NCBI GenBank assembly: GCA_031772625.1
Contig: CM062815.1
Location: forward strand, 606,903,980 to 606,967,979
Length of the DNA stretch: 64,000 nt
Direction: 5' to 3'
Source of the DNA: Pinus tabuliformis
Taxonomy: Eukaryota > Streptophyta > Pinopsida > Pinales > Pinaceae
The position numbers were made by a program, and so were the translations under genes. Below the pieces are notes generated by a model. It made no database searches. It was not told the DNA's origin and saw only the letters and a program-made list of their open reading frames with translations. How positions within the stretch are numbered: position 1 is the stretch's first letter; every line of letters starts with the position of its first letter. This document shows positions 9,468 to 21,368 of this stretch, piece by piece.

Positions 9468-11486
9468 ATGATTCCATGGCGCAGACTGCATGTTCTAGCC
9501 TTCGGCTACATCGTCATAACACTTTTACTTGCATGGGCCATGGGGGAGGATCTTCGACACACCAGTTTCATGCTCAACGGATTCAAAGGAATCAAGTTCA
9601 TTTTCGAGCTGAATGCTTCGCTCATCCACTCCGGATCCGTTCTCGCCCTTACAAATCACACTCATTTCAGACTTGGCCGTGCATTGTATCCAATTCCTAT
9701 GAAGATGAAAAGCAACGAGACGCTTTCCTCCTTCAGCACTACCTTCGTTTTCTGCATAGTGCGTCCCCATTCTGACGCAGGCAGGGAAGGAATGGATTTC
9801 ATCGTCACGTTGGCTGGCAGATCTCCAGTGGAAGCTATGTCATCTGAGTATCTGGGTTTGCTGAATGTCACCAGCAACACGCAGCCATATAATCACTTGT
9901 TGGTAGTGGAGTTCGATACGATCCAAAGTGCGGAATTCGAAGACCCCAACGACAACCACATGGGTGTGGACATCAACAACCTCACCTCGGTGGAGATGAA
10001 GCCTGCTGGCTATTGGAATGGGGAGAACTTCCATGGATTCAGTCTCAAGAGCGGACGCAACATACAAGCCTGGATTGATTACGACCATCTTCAAAGTCGG
10101 CTCAACGTTACCTTAACGTTTTCTGGTTCGCCTAGACCTCAAAAGCCCCTCATATCTCAGAAAATCGATATACAAACATCCTGCAAGAGAGGATGGTCGT
10201 TGGTTTTTCAGTGGCTATAGGGAATTTCGGCGAAGATCATTTAGTTCTCACGTGGAGCTTTACCACAGAATGTACAGCGCCTTCCCTCGATATTTCTTGT
10301 CTCCCTTCGTTTGCTAAGCTCTATTCCAAGCATCCGAGTCGAGTATTCATAGTCAGCGTTACAATAGCCACTCTGGTCTTCTGCTTGCTGGTCGTTGCGG
10401 CCTTGTTTCTCAGAAAAGGCAAGCACAAGGAAACGATCGAAGAATTGGAGTGGGAGTTCTGGCCCCATAGATTCACTTACAAGGAACTCAGCCTTGCCAC
10501 CGACAGGTTTCTGGACGAAAACGTTTTGGGGCAAGGGAGTTTCGGCAAGGTTTACAAGGGGGTTCTCCCTAGCAGCGGCGAGGAAATCGCAGTGAAATGT
10601 CTAACTAAGGAGTTCACGGAAGGAATGTAAGGGTTCGTGGCAGAGATCTCGACAATGGGGTGCATGCAACACGGAAACCTGGTTCAACTTCGGGGGTGGT
10701 GCAGGAGGAACGCACAGCTCTTCATCGTTTATGACTACATGCCCAATGGCAGCCTGGATAAACTCATATTCGGGAACCTGACGACGGTCCTGCCGGCATT
10801 ACGCGATCCTGAAGGACATGGCATTGGGATTGCTCTATCTGCATGAGGAATGGGAGAAGAGGGTTATCCACAGAGATATAAAGTCTAGCAACGTACTGCT
10901 GGATTCGGAGTTCAACGGGTGGTTGAGTGACTTTGGCCTTGCCCGACTGTATGACCATAATGAGAACCCAGGGATGACTATTTTTATGGGAATTCTGGGG
11001 TACATAGCGCTGGAACTCGTAAAAACGGGGAAGGCCACGCCCAGCTCAGACGTGTTCAGCTTTGGGGTTCTGCTGTTGGAGGTGGCATGCGGGAGAAGGC
11101 CCGTGGATATGTTTAAGGACGCGGAACAAACAATTTTGGTGGAGTAGGTGTGGGAGCTGTACATGGAAAGAATTTTGTTGGAGGCGGCGGATCCAAAACT
11201 TGGGAACGGAGGATACACTGTTGGTGAGATGGAGAAGGTGCTGAAATTGGGGTTGTTGTGTTCTCACACAGAGCCAGCGAGCAAGCTGGGAATGTGCCAT
11301 GTCTGCCAAATACTAGAAGGCGAAGCTCCTCTTCCGGAAATCTGCAAGTCTTCATTAAACGTGAGTATTATAAGTGGTTATCCCCGAAGGAACCTAACAG
11401 GTGATAATTATCTGGAGGAAACGTCGACCAGAAGCCTGTCAGACAGAAGGTTCAATTTGGCTTCGGATAATTTTGTATCCTGCTAG
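9468..11486 (+). pseudogene. L-type lectin-domain receptor-like kinase pseudogene
   Basis: Single-exon layout of a plant LecRK. Residues 1-26 form a signal peptide; a legume-lectin ectodomain follows (9550-10270) with LLVVEFDT and the metal-binding stretch DPNDNHMGVDIN; a transmembrane helix lies at about 10345-10413; the kinase runs from about 10470. Kinase signs: [11 protein letters not shown] (10528-10560), AVK lysine, HRDIKSSN (10869-), DFGLAR (10929-10946). Such proteins sit in the plasma membrane and sense extracellular cues. The gene is dead: a frame shift near 10175-10190 in the lectin end, an in-frame TAA at 10628, a frame loss of a few bases near 10785-10795, an in-frame TAG at 11145, and an APE motif changed to ALE. 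The tail after 11148 keeps the kinase C-lobe frame (LKLGLLCSHTEP). The ATG at 9468 is the only start that includes the signal peptide. Confidence 0.92.
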
Positions 11487-11559
11487 CACGATTATGTGAC
11501 TAATGTTAGAATCCTGAAGGGAGCATTAAATGCAATATATGGTGACCCGAAGCATTTTT

Positions 11560-11570
11560 GTATATATATA

Positions 11571-11638
<68 letters not shown>
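11560..11638. repeat. (TA)n microsatellite
   Basis: About 79 bp of almost pure TA with one C interruption. It lies just downstream of the lectin kinase pseudogene. Confidence 0.98.
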
Positions 11639-11643
<5 letters not shown>

Positions 11644-11680
11644 ACTTAATGCTGCCCTTCGAAATGCTCATCGATCACCA

Positions 11681-11775
11681 GGCCTTCATGGGAGCAATAG
11701 GTTACAAGGCAATAAAAAAAAAATTCAAGGCCTTCATGGGAGCAACAGGTTACAAGGCAATAAAAAAATTTTGGA
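11681..11775 (+). repeat. Two-copy tandem repeat, 48 bp
   Basis: GGCCTTCATGGGAGCAATAG and the following TTACAAGGCAATAAAAA block repeat at 11681 and 11729 with one or two substitutions and a different A-run length. Confidence 0.9.
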
Positions 11776-12260
11776 AGGCACCCTATCATTGCTAACCTTT
11801 TTTTTTAGTACGAAAAAAAGCATAATATTGTATTAATTCATAATATAGGTTGTACATAATCATCATATATATCATCATAAGTCGATATCATATGCATATG
11901 CAAGTTTGGTAATGACTGTAAACAAAACATATGATGACCATATTAGCAGAAATTAGGGAGGTCCCTCTATTCTCGGACGTGCTTGAAAGTCGAACATTGT
12001 CCATATACAAAATAGTATAAACAAAGCTATGGATATTAGTATCTACAAACACCCAATAGCTGAATGATAAGTTATAATTAGAGACATTCCAGTACTAGAA
12101 AGTGCTCCATAGAAATGTGTGAGATATCATAATTACAAAATATAATATTGTATATGGATGGAGGGAAAGATCGCGTGTAGGGTCTCGAGGGTCTAGTATG
12201 TAATCACCATCTATCAGTTGGAGAGGCCAGCTTTGTAGAGGACATTTTTTAGAGCCCAGT
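11776..12260. other. Stretch without recognised features
   Basis: Nothing recognised. It is the left host flank of the minus-strand gypsy element; CCAGT at 12256-12260 is the candidate target duplication. Confidence 0.5.
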
Positions 12261-13258
12261 TGTCACGCCCCTACACCTGCGGTAGTCTTCCAACCGCTTA
12301 TAGTGAGGTGGGGCACCATCGAACGCTTTCTTTTCACCAATACTAACATTCATGGACTACGCCTAATTCACTTGTCCTTACTTAGTTTGTGTTTCGCAAC
12401 CAAGTAAAATTATGTTTATCCTTTATACCAATGAACACCCATACTCATTCATTATCAACAGCAATTATAACAAGAACAACAATTGCACAGTATAAAGGGA
12501 GGGGCAACTCCCTGAACAATGAGTCTGCCCGATAATATATAATAATCAATCTTCTTTTAATAATACAATCATTACAATTAATGCTTGGCAAACTCCAAGC
12601 CAATACTTAGCTTCTTTTACAACATAGTCAAATCAGCCTTTTACAATAACCATGTGCACGCCTTGCATGAAGGGTGGGTGCTCACCCGAGCCACCAAGAC
12701 ACCCTTGTCAATCCCGGCACAATTCTGCACTCAAGACAACCTTGGGCACACCTTTCCCAATCCTCGACCAGCTCTAAGTAACACCAAGACTGCGCCTTCA
12801 AGTAATGCACATGAGTTATGCACACTCCCTTCCAAATCTGCGCACTTGAATTCCCCTTGAGCTCTATGCGAAGTTGTCCAAGCTTGATTGAATGCCAAAT
12901 GAAGCCTCAACGCCATGCCATATATACGTATGTTAATGTGGGTTTACGTGGGTGGTGGCTCTCCAGCCGACCCCCAAACTTATGTCAACGCACCCCTTGT
13001 GAACGTTCTATACATGTCGGCCCGCCCATGTCCTCAAGTCGGCCGCGTCCATGCTTCTCTATGCTCATCGGGTTATAAATCGCCATCGCATTTTTGCCTT
13101 AGCCATTTTTCATCGTCGCACTTCTTTTGTCGCACTTCGTCACTTTGTCGTGCAGCGCGCGCCCGCCCGTGTGGCCGCGCCCGCCTGTGCGCCCGTGTGG
13201 CCGTCGTGCACGCCGACTCGCCCGGCGACCAACCACACCCGTGCCCGAGGACCTTACA
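12261..13258 (-). repeat. 3' LTR of the minus-strand gag-protease element
   Basis: On the minus strand it starts TGTAAGGTCCTCGGGCAC at 13258 and ends ..GGGGCGTGACA at 12261. The first 120 bases of U3 (13140-13258) are very GC- and CpG-rich, unlike the rest of the window. Confidence 0.92.
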
Positions 13259-13907
13259 TCCTCCTCCACCTAAAATCATTGTTGTCCTCGACAACATACC
13301 ATCCTGGTAGCCATCCACAAATATCATCACTATCCATGATGTCAACTCCTCCACATAAGGTAAACATCCCTACAACATATGTAAAACTCCATCTCCATCA
13401 TGTCTCACCTTAGTGACTAACTGCCACCAAGCTCACCATACCAAGGTATACACCTCAACGGTATGTCCTCCATCAGATATCATCTCTATCCATGATCATC
13501 GACCCATCTGCCACAATCTCCACTGCAACATCTCATGTCGACCTCATCATGTGCTCCCAATGTGAGACTCTGTCATGATACTCCAACATAATGCTAACAC
13601 ATCTCTGCACACTTTGCAACCCCATGTCTGAACTAGTTGGGTAGCTAATCCAACTGTCATGCTCAAACCATGAGAGTGAACATTCTCATGCCATCATCAG
13701 TTGTTCCTCAAACATCCTGCCACATTCTTGACTCATCAAGAATCTATCTCCACAATCCATGCTCAGGTCCATGGAAACTCCATCCATCTGCAACATGTCA
13801 TGATGCTTGATGCCAAGCCATCCCTACACCATCAATCATACCTGCTCCACATGTTTAAGGACTCACTGCCATGAGCAACTAACAATGAGCCCCATCTTCT
13901 CATCCAT
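13259..13907 (-). other. Non-coding 3' part of the gag-protease element
   Basis: Between the end of the protease frame and the left LTR. Contains many CATC/ATCC-type short words on the plus strand but no domain. The purine-rich tract adjoining the LTR is the likely plus-strand primer. Confidence 0.7.
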
Positions 13908-15824
13908 CTAAGAAGACGTAGAGGGAGTAGAGCCTGAAGGCTCTCCCTCACTAATCAATTCGATCCACCTATCAAGATCCTCAATCTCCATCCTTTTTAG
14001 ATAAGCAACCCGGTCTTCCTTCTGGACATCCGGCCTCACATACACCTCCTCATCATCATTATCATTCTCAACCAACTCTAGCCTTCTTGACAAGTCCAAG
14101 ATGCTATCCGAAAGTGACCTGATGACTAATGACTGCTCGGTAAGCTTTGCCTCAATAGTAGACAATCGCTTACTCATCTCTCCCATTCCCTTCTCATCTC
14201 CCATTTGCATCCCTCCCAATTTACAATCAGGCCTTGTCACACCAATGGTTGGCACGCCAATGGGTACATATTCCCTTCCATCATAAATGTAGAGCTTCTT
14301 CAAATGTGGAACAATCATAGCATCAAATTGTTTCATGAATTCCATCCCCAATACAACTTCATAGTCATCAATCCGTACTATAGTGAAGTCAACATTCCCT
14401 GTCCATTCACCAAGTGTAGTGTCCACCCTCTCAGCTATACCAAGAATCTCAATAGGAGGAGAATTCACTGTCTTCATTTGTGCCTTTGCCGGTGCAAATT
14501 TCAGCCCAATTCTTCTCGCAGTATCTTCACCCATGAAATTGTGAGAAGCCCCACTATCCACCATAGTGAGTACATCAACACCTCCAACCTTCATTCGAAC
14601 ATACTCCAATCTGTTCCTCTCAGGATCCCTCCTAGAGACCACCTCCGTAGTAGCAGAAGCACCAAGTATCTGCATCATCCCCACAGAAGCACCTTCATTC
14701 TTCGCATCAGATTGTGCAATAGCAGCCACCTTTGGTTTAGAAGGACAATTCTTCACCGTGTGTGGTCCAGCACATATCCAACACTTCAAGGCTTTCTTCG
14801 TCTTCGAACTATCATCCGATTTCGAAGCATCATCCTTCTTCTTATCTTTTGGCTTATCAGACTTCTTCTTTCTATCATCAGAAGTCTCATCATAATGCTC
14901 CACCAACCTGTCAACAGCAGAAAAAGCTTCTTCAAGTGTCCTAATCTTCTACCTCTTCACTTCATTGCGTGCCCAAGGCTTCAACCCAATAATGAAGTTG
15001 AACACCTTGTCCCTCACCACCATGTCAGGAAGTTCTAGAGCTGCACTTGCAAACTCCCGCTGATATGCTTGTAGGCTCCCGGTCTGCTTTATGTACTTAA
15101 TCTTTGTCCTTGCTTCCCATGTTTCATCCTAAGGACTGAAATGGGCCTGCAACGCCTTCTTCATGTCATCCCACGAAGTAATGTCATCAGCACTGCCATT
15201 GGCAATCTGATGCAACCTCCTTCGCCACCACATCTTAGCATCCTTTGTTAAGAACTGAGCAGCTACCTTGACCTTTGTCTCATCATCAGATAGACCCAAT
15301 CATTCCAAGTATTGCTCCATGTCCCATAGAAAGTTGCCAAGAGTCTTTGCATTCCTTGTACCATCATAAGATTCCGGTTCCTTGACCTTCACATGAGGCA
15401 CTCCTCCACCAGAGTTATGCCTCACGGCCTTCTTCAACACCGCAATCTCATCCTTGGCTTCGTCAAGAGTCTTCTTCAAGTTCACGATATCTGCAAGATC
15501 CTGATCCCTTACTTCTTCAACCTCCTTGACCCTTATTTCAAGTTGTGTACACATAAGATCAATGTACTCATATTGTATCCGAAGTTCATCATGTTGTGTT
15601 CGGAGTTCAACGAGTTCTTCCTTCCTCTTCGAATTGGCCTCTTGTTCTTTAGCGAGCAAGTCCATCTTCTTTTCCCAAGAACTCTCCATAACCTCCATTC
15701 TCACCAACACTTTCTCCATAAGTGTGATGGTAGCATCCTGCACACCCTGATGACTAGACCCAGCGTGAGATTCAGCTGCCATCTCTAATAGCCTATTTCT
15801 TCTTTGCAATCTAGTTTCGACCAT
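13908..15824 (-). mobile_element. Gag-protease coding region
   Basis: The N-terminal part (about 15824-15400) is a long coiled coil rich in E, K and L. The capsid-type retrotransposon gag domain follows (15300-14910), then a lysine- and aspartate-rich linker, a CCHC zinc knuckle (CWICAGPHTVKNC, about 14749-14790), and a retropepsin domain with the DSGASHNFM active site (about 14533-14560) and a VVLGMEF flap-side strand. Gag assembles virus-like particles; the protease cuts the polyprotein. The final part (14100-13920) is acidic and helical. It is a fossil reading frame with a few breaks. Confidence 0.85.
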
Positions 15825-16161
15825 CCAACAACTTCACCAAGTCACCTGCAATTAGAACCAACCCTTGTTCCACTTGTGTGAAATGGCTTCCTTCACCTGC
15901 AAGTACCCTTTTCACTGTCACAAGCAACCCTGCTCAACGGCTTCAAACCGAAGTTCTGTTTCCACCTGTCAAGTGTGTATCAGCTTCAATGCTTCAACAC
16001 CTGAACCTGTACTTTGTCACGAGCAACCATGCTTTGATACCACCTGTCACGATAATGCAGTGGGATCAGCACTTCATCGTCAACCCGGTCATCAGCCAGC
16101 TCCGATACCACCTATCACGGTTGGTATCAGCTTTTCGTCAAGCCTCTTCAACCCTGAATCA

Positions 16162-16173
16162 GCTCTGATACCA
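16162..16173 (-). promoter_or_regulatory. Primer binding site, initiator tRNA-Met type
   Basis: The minus strand reads TGGTATCAGAGC two bases inside the right LTR. This is the standard plant tRNA-Met primer site, and it fixes the element's orientation. Confidence 0.9.
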
Positions 16174-16175
16174 CC

Positions 16176-17165
16176 TGTCACGCCCCTACACCTGCGGTAG
16201 TCTTCCAACCGCTTATAGCGAGGTGCGGCACCATCGAACGCTTTCTTTTCACCAATACTAACATTCATGGACTACGCCTAATTCACTTGTCCTTACTTAG
16301 TTTGTGTTTCGCAACCAAGTAAAATTATGTTTATCCTTTATACCAATGAACACCCATACTCATTCATTATCAACAACAATTATAACAAGAACAACAATTG
16401 CACAGTATAAAGGGAGGGGCAACTCCCTGAACAATGAGTCTACCCGATAATATATAATAATCAATCTTCTTTTAATAATACAATCATTACAAGTAATTCT
16501 TGGCAAACTCCAAGCCAATACTTAGCTTCTTTTACAACATAGGCAAATCAGCCTTTTACAATAACCATGTGCACGCCTTGCACGAAGGGTGGGTGCTCAC
16601 CCGAGCCACCAAGACACCCTTGTCAATCCCGACACAATTCTGCACTCAAGACAACCTTGGGCACACCTTGCCCAACCCTCGACCGGCTCTAAGTAACACC
16701 AAGACTGCGCCTTCAAGTCATGTGCATGAGTTATGCGCACTCCCTTCCAAATTTGTGCACTTGACTTCCCCTTGAGCTGTATGCGAAGTTGTCCAAGCTG
16801 GATTGAATGCCAAATGAAGCCTCAACGCCATGCCATATATACGTATGTTAATGTGGGTTTACGTGGGTGGTGGCTCTCCAGCCGACCCCAAAACTTATGT
16901 CAACGCACCCCTTGTGAACGTTCTATACATGTCGGCCCGCCCATGTCTTCAAGTCGGCCGCGTCCATGCTTCTCTATGCTCATCGGTTTATAAATCGCCA
17001 TTGCATTTTTGCCTTAGCCATTTTTCATCGTCGCACTTATTTTGTTGCACTTCGTCGCTTTTTCGTGTAGCGCGCGCCCGCCCATGTGCCCGCGCCTGCC
17101 CGCGCGCCTGTCGTGCACGCCGACTCACCCGACGCCCAACCGCACCCGTGCCCGAGGACCTTACA
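16176..17165 (-). repeat. 5' LTR of the minus-strand gag-protease element
   Basis: Direct repeat of 12261-13258, 990 bp, with some 35-40 differences by eye, clustered in the GC-rich U3 start. Confidence 0.92.
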
Positions 17166-17441
17166 ACAGTGGCTAGGGATGCAGTAGGTGCAGCTCTGTA
17201 AAAAATAAACAGTCATCCACTATTATCTTAAGAAACTATATTCACATTATAAACCTGCAATGTTATTAAGGGAAAAATATAAGTTAGCGGGGAGGATTTA
17301 TTTAACCAGGGAGGAGAAAATCTTCTATAAATATGTTCTTTTGGTTGATAGTAATAGTAATGTGCATCATGCCAATAGAACCAGTTAGTCCCCTCTTTGA
17401 TAGCTCATTTGAAGTCATATTTTGTTCTCTATGGGCATGTT
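17166..17441. other. Flank between gag-protease element and LINE
   Basis: Non-coding. It may contain the 3' untranslated end of the minus-strand LINE; a T-run marking its poly(A) tail was not found. Confidence 0.4.
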
Positions 17442-20400
17442 CTAAGGAAGAATTATTAAGAGGGTCCATAAATATTCAATTCTTGTTAACCATCCAAGAA
17501 TTAAGGGGTTGGTGATTTTAGCAGTCCCCAATATGTGTTGAATTATTACTTTTGAGTCCCCATGGATGTGGATTAGGGGAATATCTAGAAAATGGGTGAG
17601 CCATAAGAGACCCCATAGGGCCATGGCCTCAGCTTTTGTGTTGGTGTGCCTACCTCCTTGCCAGAAGACACTATAGCTCGGATCTATACATATGGCCAAC
17701 CAGATACCACAGCCACAAACCTGTTGTTGGGCAGTGCCATCAAAGAACCCCATGGGTTATCTCGGTTGAAATTCCTTATTGCTTTGACATGATATCGCCT
17801 TTCATATTTTTTGTTTAGGGGAATATAGGGAGTGATAGGTAAGAATGTTGTCAAAAACATTGTGAAAGTTCCGAGCAAAGTTTTGAAAAATGTATTTGTT
17901 CCACCACTTCGAGATTTCCCAAAAAAGGATTAGCGGAAGTGTTCTCCATTCAACCCTTTGGGATCTCCACCATTGAAGGTAGTCCTTAATGCAAACATAT
18001 TGTAGAAAGGAAAACCAAAATGAGAAGAGAGACATTTCCAGATATGTGTGGTGTGGGGGCATGTGAGGAAAATGTGATTGTTATTTTTAGTATCCATTTT
18101 GCAAATGGGGCAGATTCCAGGGCCATGCCAAGACCGTTTTTGCAGATTATCCGAGGTTAGATTATTGTTATGGAAAACAAGCCAGGAAAAGAGAATAATT
18201 TTCTTGGGGATGTTGGTTTTCCAAAAAGTAAAGAAAATATGTACCTCAGTAAGGTTTGTGGTCTTGGAGCAGAGAGAGAGATATATATCAGCAACATTAA
18301 TATTATCATGTTTCATCCTCCCCATCCAGATAATCTTATCCTGGTTACCCTCATGACATAAGCCAAGTTGATTCATTCCAGTCGCAATGTGTTTCCATTC
18401 CCACTCCCACATATGTGACAAACCTAGGTCTATAGCAGATTTCCAGATAGGATGCGGACCCCTCCAAGCAGAAATGACTTATCCCGAATAAAAGATAACT
18501 CTGTTGTTAAGTGATGTGATGAGATGTTCAGGGATATTGTTAGCATCCCCATATCCTAGGATCCGGTTAGATCCAATAAGAATTTGGTGTCCCATGCCAA
18601 AAAACCAAGCTAGGTGTTGCATAAAAATCTTGGAGACCGTTTGGAAGCCGAGCCAGATGGCAGATCCTGATTTTGTCCCAATAGTTCCATTTCGGAACCA
18701 GTATGTGAAATCATGGTTTTTGAGATATTTTTGTTTAATGAGTAAGCTCCAAGTGCCAGTACAAAAAATACCTCTCCAAAGAGATTTGATAAGTAGTGCT
18801 TGTCCAAAATGACGAAGGTCCAGGATACCCCATCCCCCCAAGGCTTTTGGCAGAGTAATCAAAGGAATTTTGGCAAGATGGTATTTTTTTGTATATGGCT
18901 GCCTCCCGAGATGAAATTGGCCATGACCCGATTTAAAGAAAGGATGGTAGCAGTAGGGATATTGAAAATGTGGGCCCAATAGACAGATAATTGATTTAGT
19001 ACAACTTGTGAGAGGATTACCCGCCCCCCAGAGAAAGGTTTCTATGCTCCCATCCAAAGATTCTTTTATAATATCTGTCAACTAGCGAGTTCCAATTGGC
19101 ATTTCTGTAATTCCCAGGTTTAATATGGAAGCCCAAATATTTAATGCCCTGTCCCATCGATTTGGCTTCAATCTCAAACAAATTCTTAATATAGACAATA
19201 ACGTCTAGGTCACAGATATCATGGTATATGATAGATTTATGTATATTCATTTAAAGTCCAGTTGCGTTGGAAAATTTTCTGAAGATATGAAAGAGACATA
19301 ACCAGGAGGAGTGGAGCAACATACCCATAATTGGTTCATCGTCTGCAAAAAATCCATGTGAGATGTTGATCTGATTGACCATCTTGAGCACCTAATAATC
19401 ATCTCGTTCCACAGCCTTTGAGATGTGTAGGCTGACCCCGTCCATTGCAAGAATGAATAATAATGGTGAAAGTGAGAAGCCCTGCCTGAGTCCCCGTCCA
19501 GCTTGGAAGAACTTTGAGGGATAGCCATTTATGATCACCGAATAATCAACATTGATAATACATGCCATGATCCAGTTCGTGCATTTTGCATGCAGTCCAA
19601 TTTTCAAAAGAACGAGCCTGAGGTATCCCTAATCCAGGCAGTCAAAAGCTTTTTTCAGATCAACTTGCAGGATTGCAGCATTTGTGTTTTTTGTGTGAAT
19701 GAATGTAGACATTCCTGTGAATTTGCAACCGCATCTTGTATTTTCCGACCTTTTAAAAAACTATGTTGTTGCAGAGAAATATGGCGAGAGAGAGTCTCTT
19801 ACACGCCCAGTGATGGTTTTGGAGATAATTTTATATATAATATTGCAAAGCGAGATGGATCTGTAATCTCCAAACTTTTTTGTAGGATCGTACTTTGGAA
19901 TAAGACGAATGTAGGTCGACTTGATATGGTGGTGTATATACCCAGTTTCTCTAGATTCCTCCACCATATTAATAAGGTCCTACTTAAAGAGATTAAAAAA
20001 TGTGTGAATATCTCCACGGTCAACCCATATGGACTAAGGCTTTTATCTCCATGAAAAGATTTAAGGATGCAGAGAATTTCATCTTCCGAGTTGCATATGA
20101 AAAATCCTTTGTTCGAGTCATGATCAAACATAACCGGGTAGTGCTCAATCCCCCAGATGAGATCCTCTGCTACAATGTTGTTGGATTTGAAATATGTTGT
20201 GGCAGCTTTTATGATATCAGCACGTGATTGGAAGTGTGTGCCAATTTCATCATATATACCCCATATAGAGTTTATCTGGCAGTGGTGATTTGGAAATCGA
20301 TGAAAAAAATTGGTGTTCCCATCTCCCGCCTTGATCCAGATGGCCTGACATTTTAGGTGCCATGAGGCTTCCTCAATATCTAAAATGCGGTCTCTTTTAG

Positions 20401-21368
20401 CCTCAAGTTCTCGAATGTGCTTTCTGATGGGAGTGGGGTCAATATCACTTTGAACATCCCTGATATCTTTAGACATAGTTAGTTTTTTATTTTTTGCCAG
20501 AATTTCACCACTCCACGAAGAGATTTTAGCTTCTGGAGGATAAGTTCCATGGGAGTGGTATCAGGAACATTCTAATAATTCCAGGATTCACGAACCAGAG
20601 TATTGAAATCTGAATCTTCTAACCAAGTCCTGTTACATTTGAATGGCATACCAAGGCGTATAGTCGGCTTCTTCTAGGCCAGAGTGATAGGCCTGTGGTC
20701 AAATATAAATTTGCCAATAATGTTTGTCTGCACCTCCCTAGACAGCGTATTAAAAGTTCATGAATTATGAAGTGGTCAAATCTTTAGGTGACGTATGCTT
20801 CACCTTCATGCCCATTGTCCCAAGTAGGTGCCATATCCGCCAGACAAATATCAACAAAATTATGTGTAAGGAGCAAATCCTAAAACATACCTGCTAGGGG
20901 ATCGAGTCTTTTGGTCCGACCCCAAGTTTCCTCCAGAGAGATGGTACAGTTCAGATCTCCCGCAATGATAAGGGAGGCTAGTTCCATAAGCCTAGAAGAG
21001 AAAAATCGATTCCAGAATGTGGCCCGGTCCCGATAGGGAGCGTATGTGTTTAGAATGTGAATGTGTCCATCAAGACCTCGGATGTGTCCCTCAAGTAAGA
21101 TACTCGCAAAGCAACTGTAAGCTTTGAGGCAGACCCATGTAGGGTCCCAGATTGCCACCAGTCCGCCTAAGAGTCCAATAGCAGCGGTGGAAGATATATG
21201 CCAAGTAGGGAACATTTTTCTGAAGTAAGAAATACCCTGAGGGACAACATGCATAGATTCCTGTAGCAAAATGATATAAGGACAGAGCGAGACAAAAAGA
21301 CTCTTTAGGACCCAGAATTTTGGGGCAACCCCCAATCCCCATATGTTTAGGGAAAGGATGAAAGTCAT
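17442..21368 (-). pseudogene. LINE ORF2 (endonuclease-reverse transcriptase), broken
   Basis: Starts at ATG 21368 (MTFILSLNIWGLG). The apurinic-type endonuclease follows to about 20880 (ILLQESMH with the metal-binding Glu, AGDLNCT), where a stop occurs; 20879-20477 is crossed by several stops. The RT fingers (AGDGNTNFFHRF, 20300) are open to a frame shift near 19960; then LIPK and YRSISLCNIIYK (19900), LKKAFDCLD near 19650 with a stop after it, GRGLRQGFSLSPLL (19480), and the catalytic FFADD (19340). A cysteine-histidine zinc region (GPGICPICKM..HIFLTCPHT, near 18080-18140) and an RNase H (FFDGTAQQQ.CGCGIW, HGDSKVIIQ, 17740-17560) close the frame. I count at least six breaks. Confidence 0.8.

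Larger units (their letters stand above)
12261..17165 (-). mobile_element. Ty3/gypsy element with gag and protease only, broken
   Basis: Two direct LTRs (12261-13258 and 16176-17165) flank a 2.9-kb internal region. Orientation is minus: the primer site lies beside the right LTR, then gag, then protease, and a purine-rich run (GGTGGAGGAGGA on the minus strand) beside the left LTR. Flanks are CCAGT and ACAGT, a 5-bp target duplication with one difference. No reverse transcriptase, RNase H or integrase was found, so it would depend on a partner element. LTRs differ by about 4 percent by eye. It carries a few breaks. Confidence 0.9.

Noticed and set aside
11558-11836. Open frames reading as Tyr-Ile repeats, also at 43299-43603 and 49654-50085
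   Set aside because: They are translations of (TA)n microsatellites and carry no gene signal.
13051-13413. Pro/Ala/Arg-rich frames in the GC-rich LTR part
   Set aside because: They result from CpG-dense composition and are not shared between the two LTRs.
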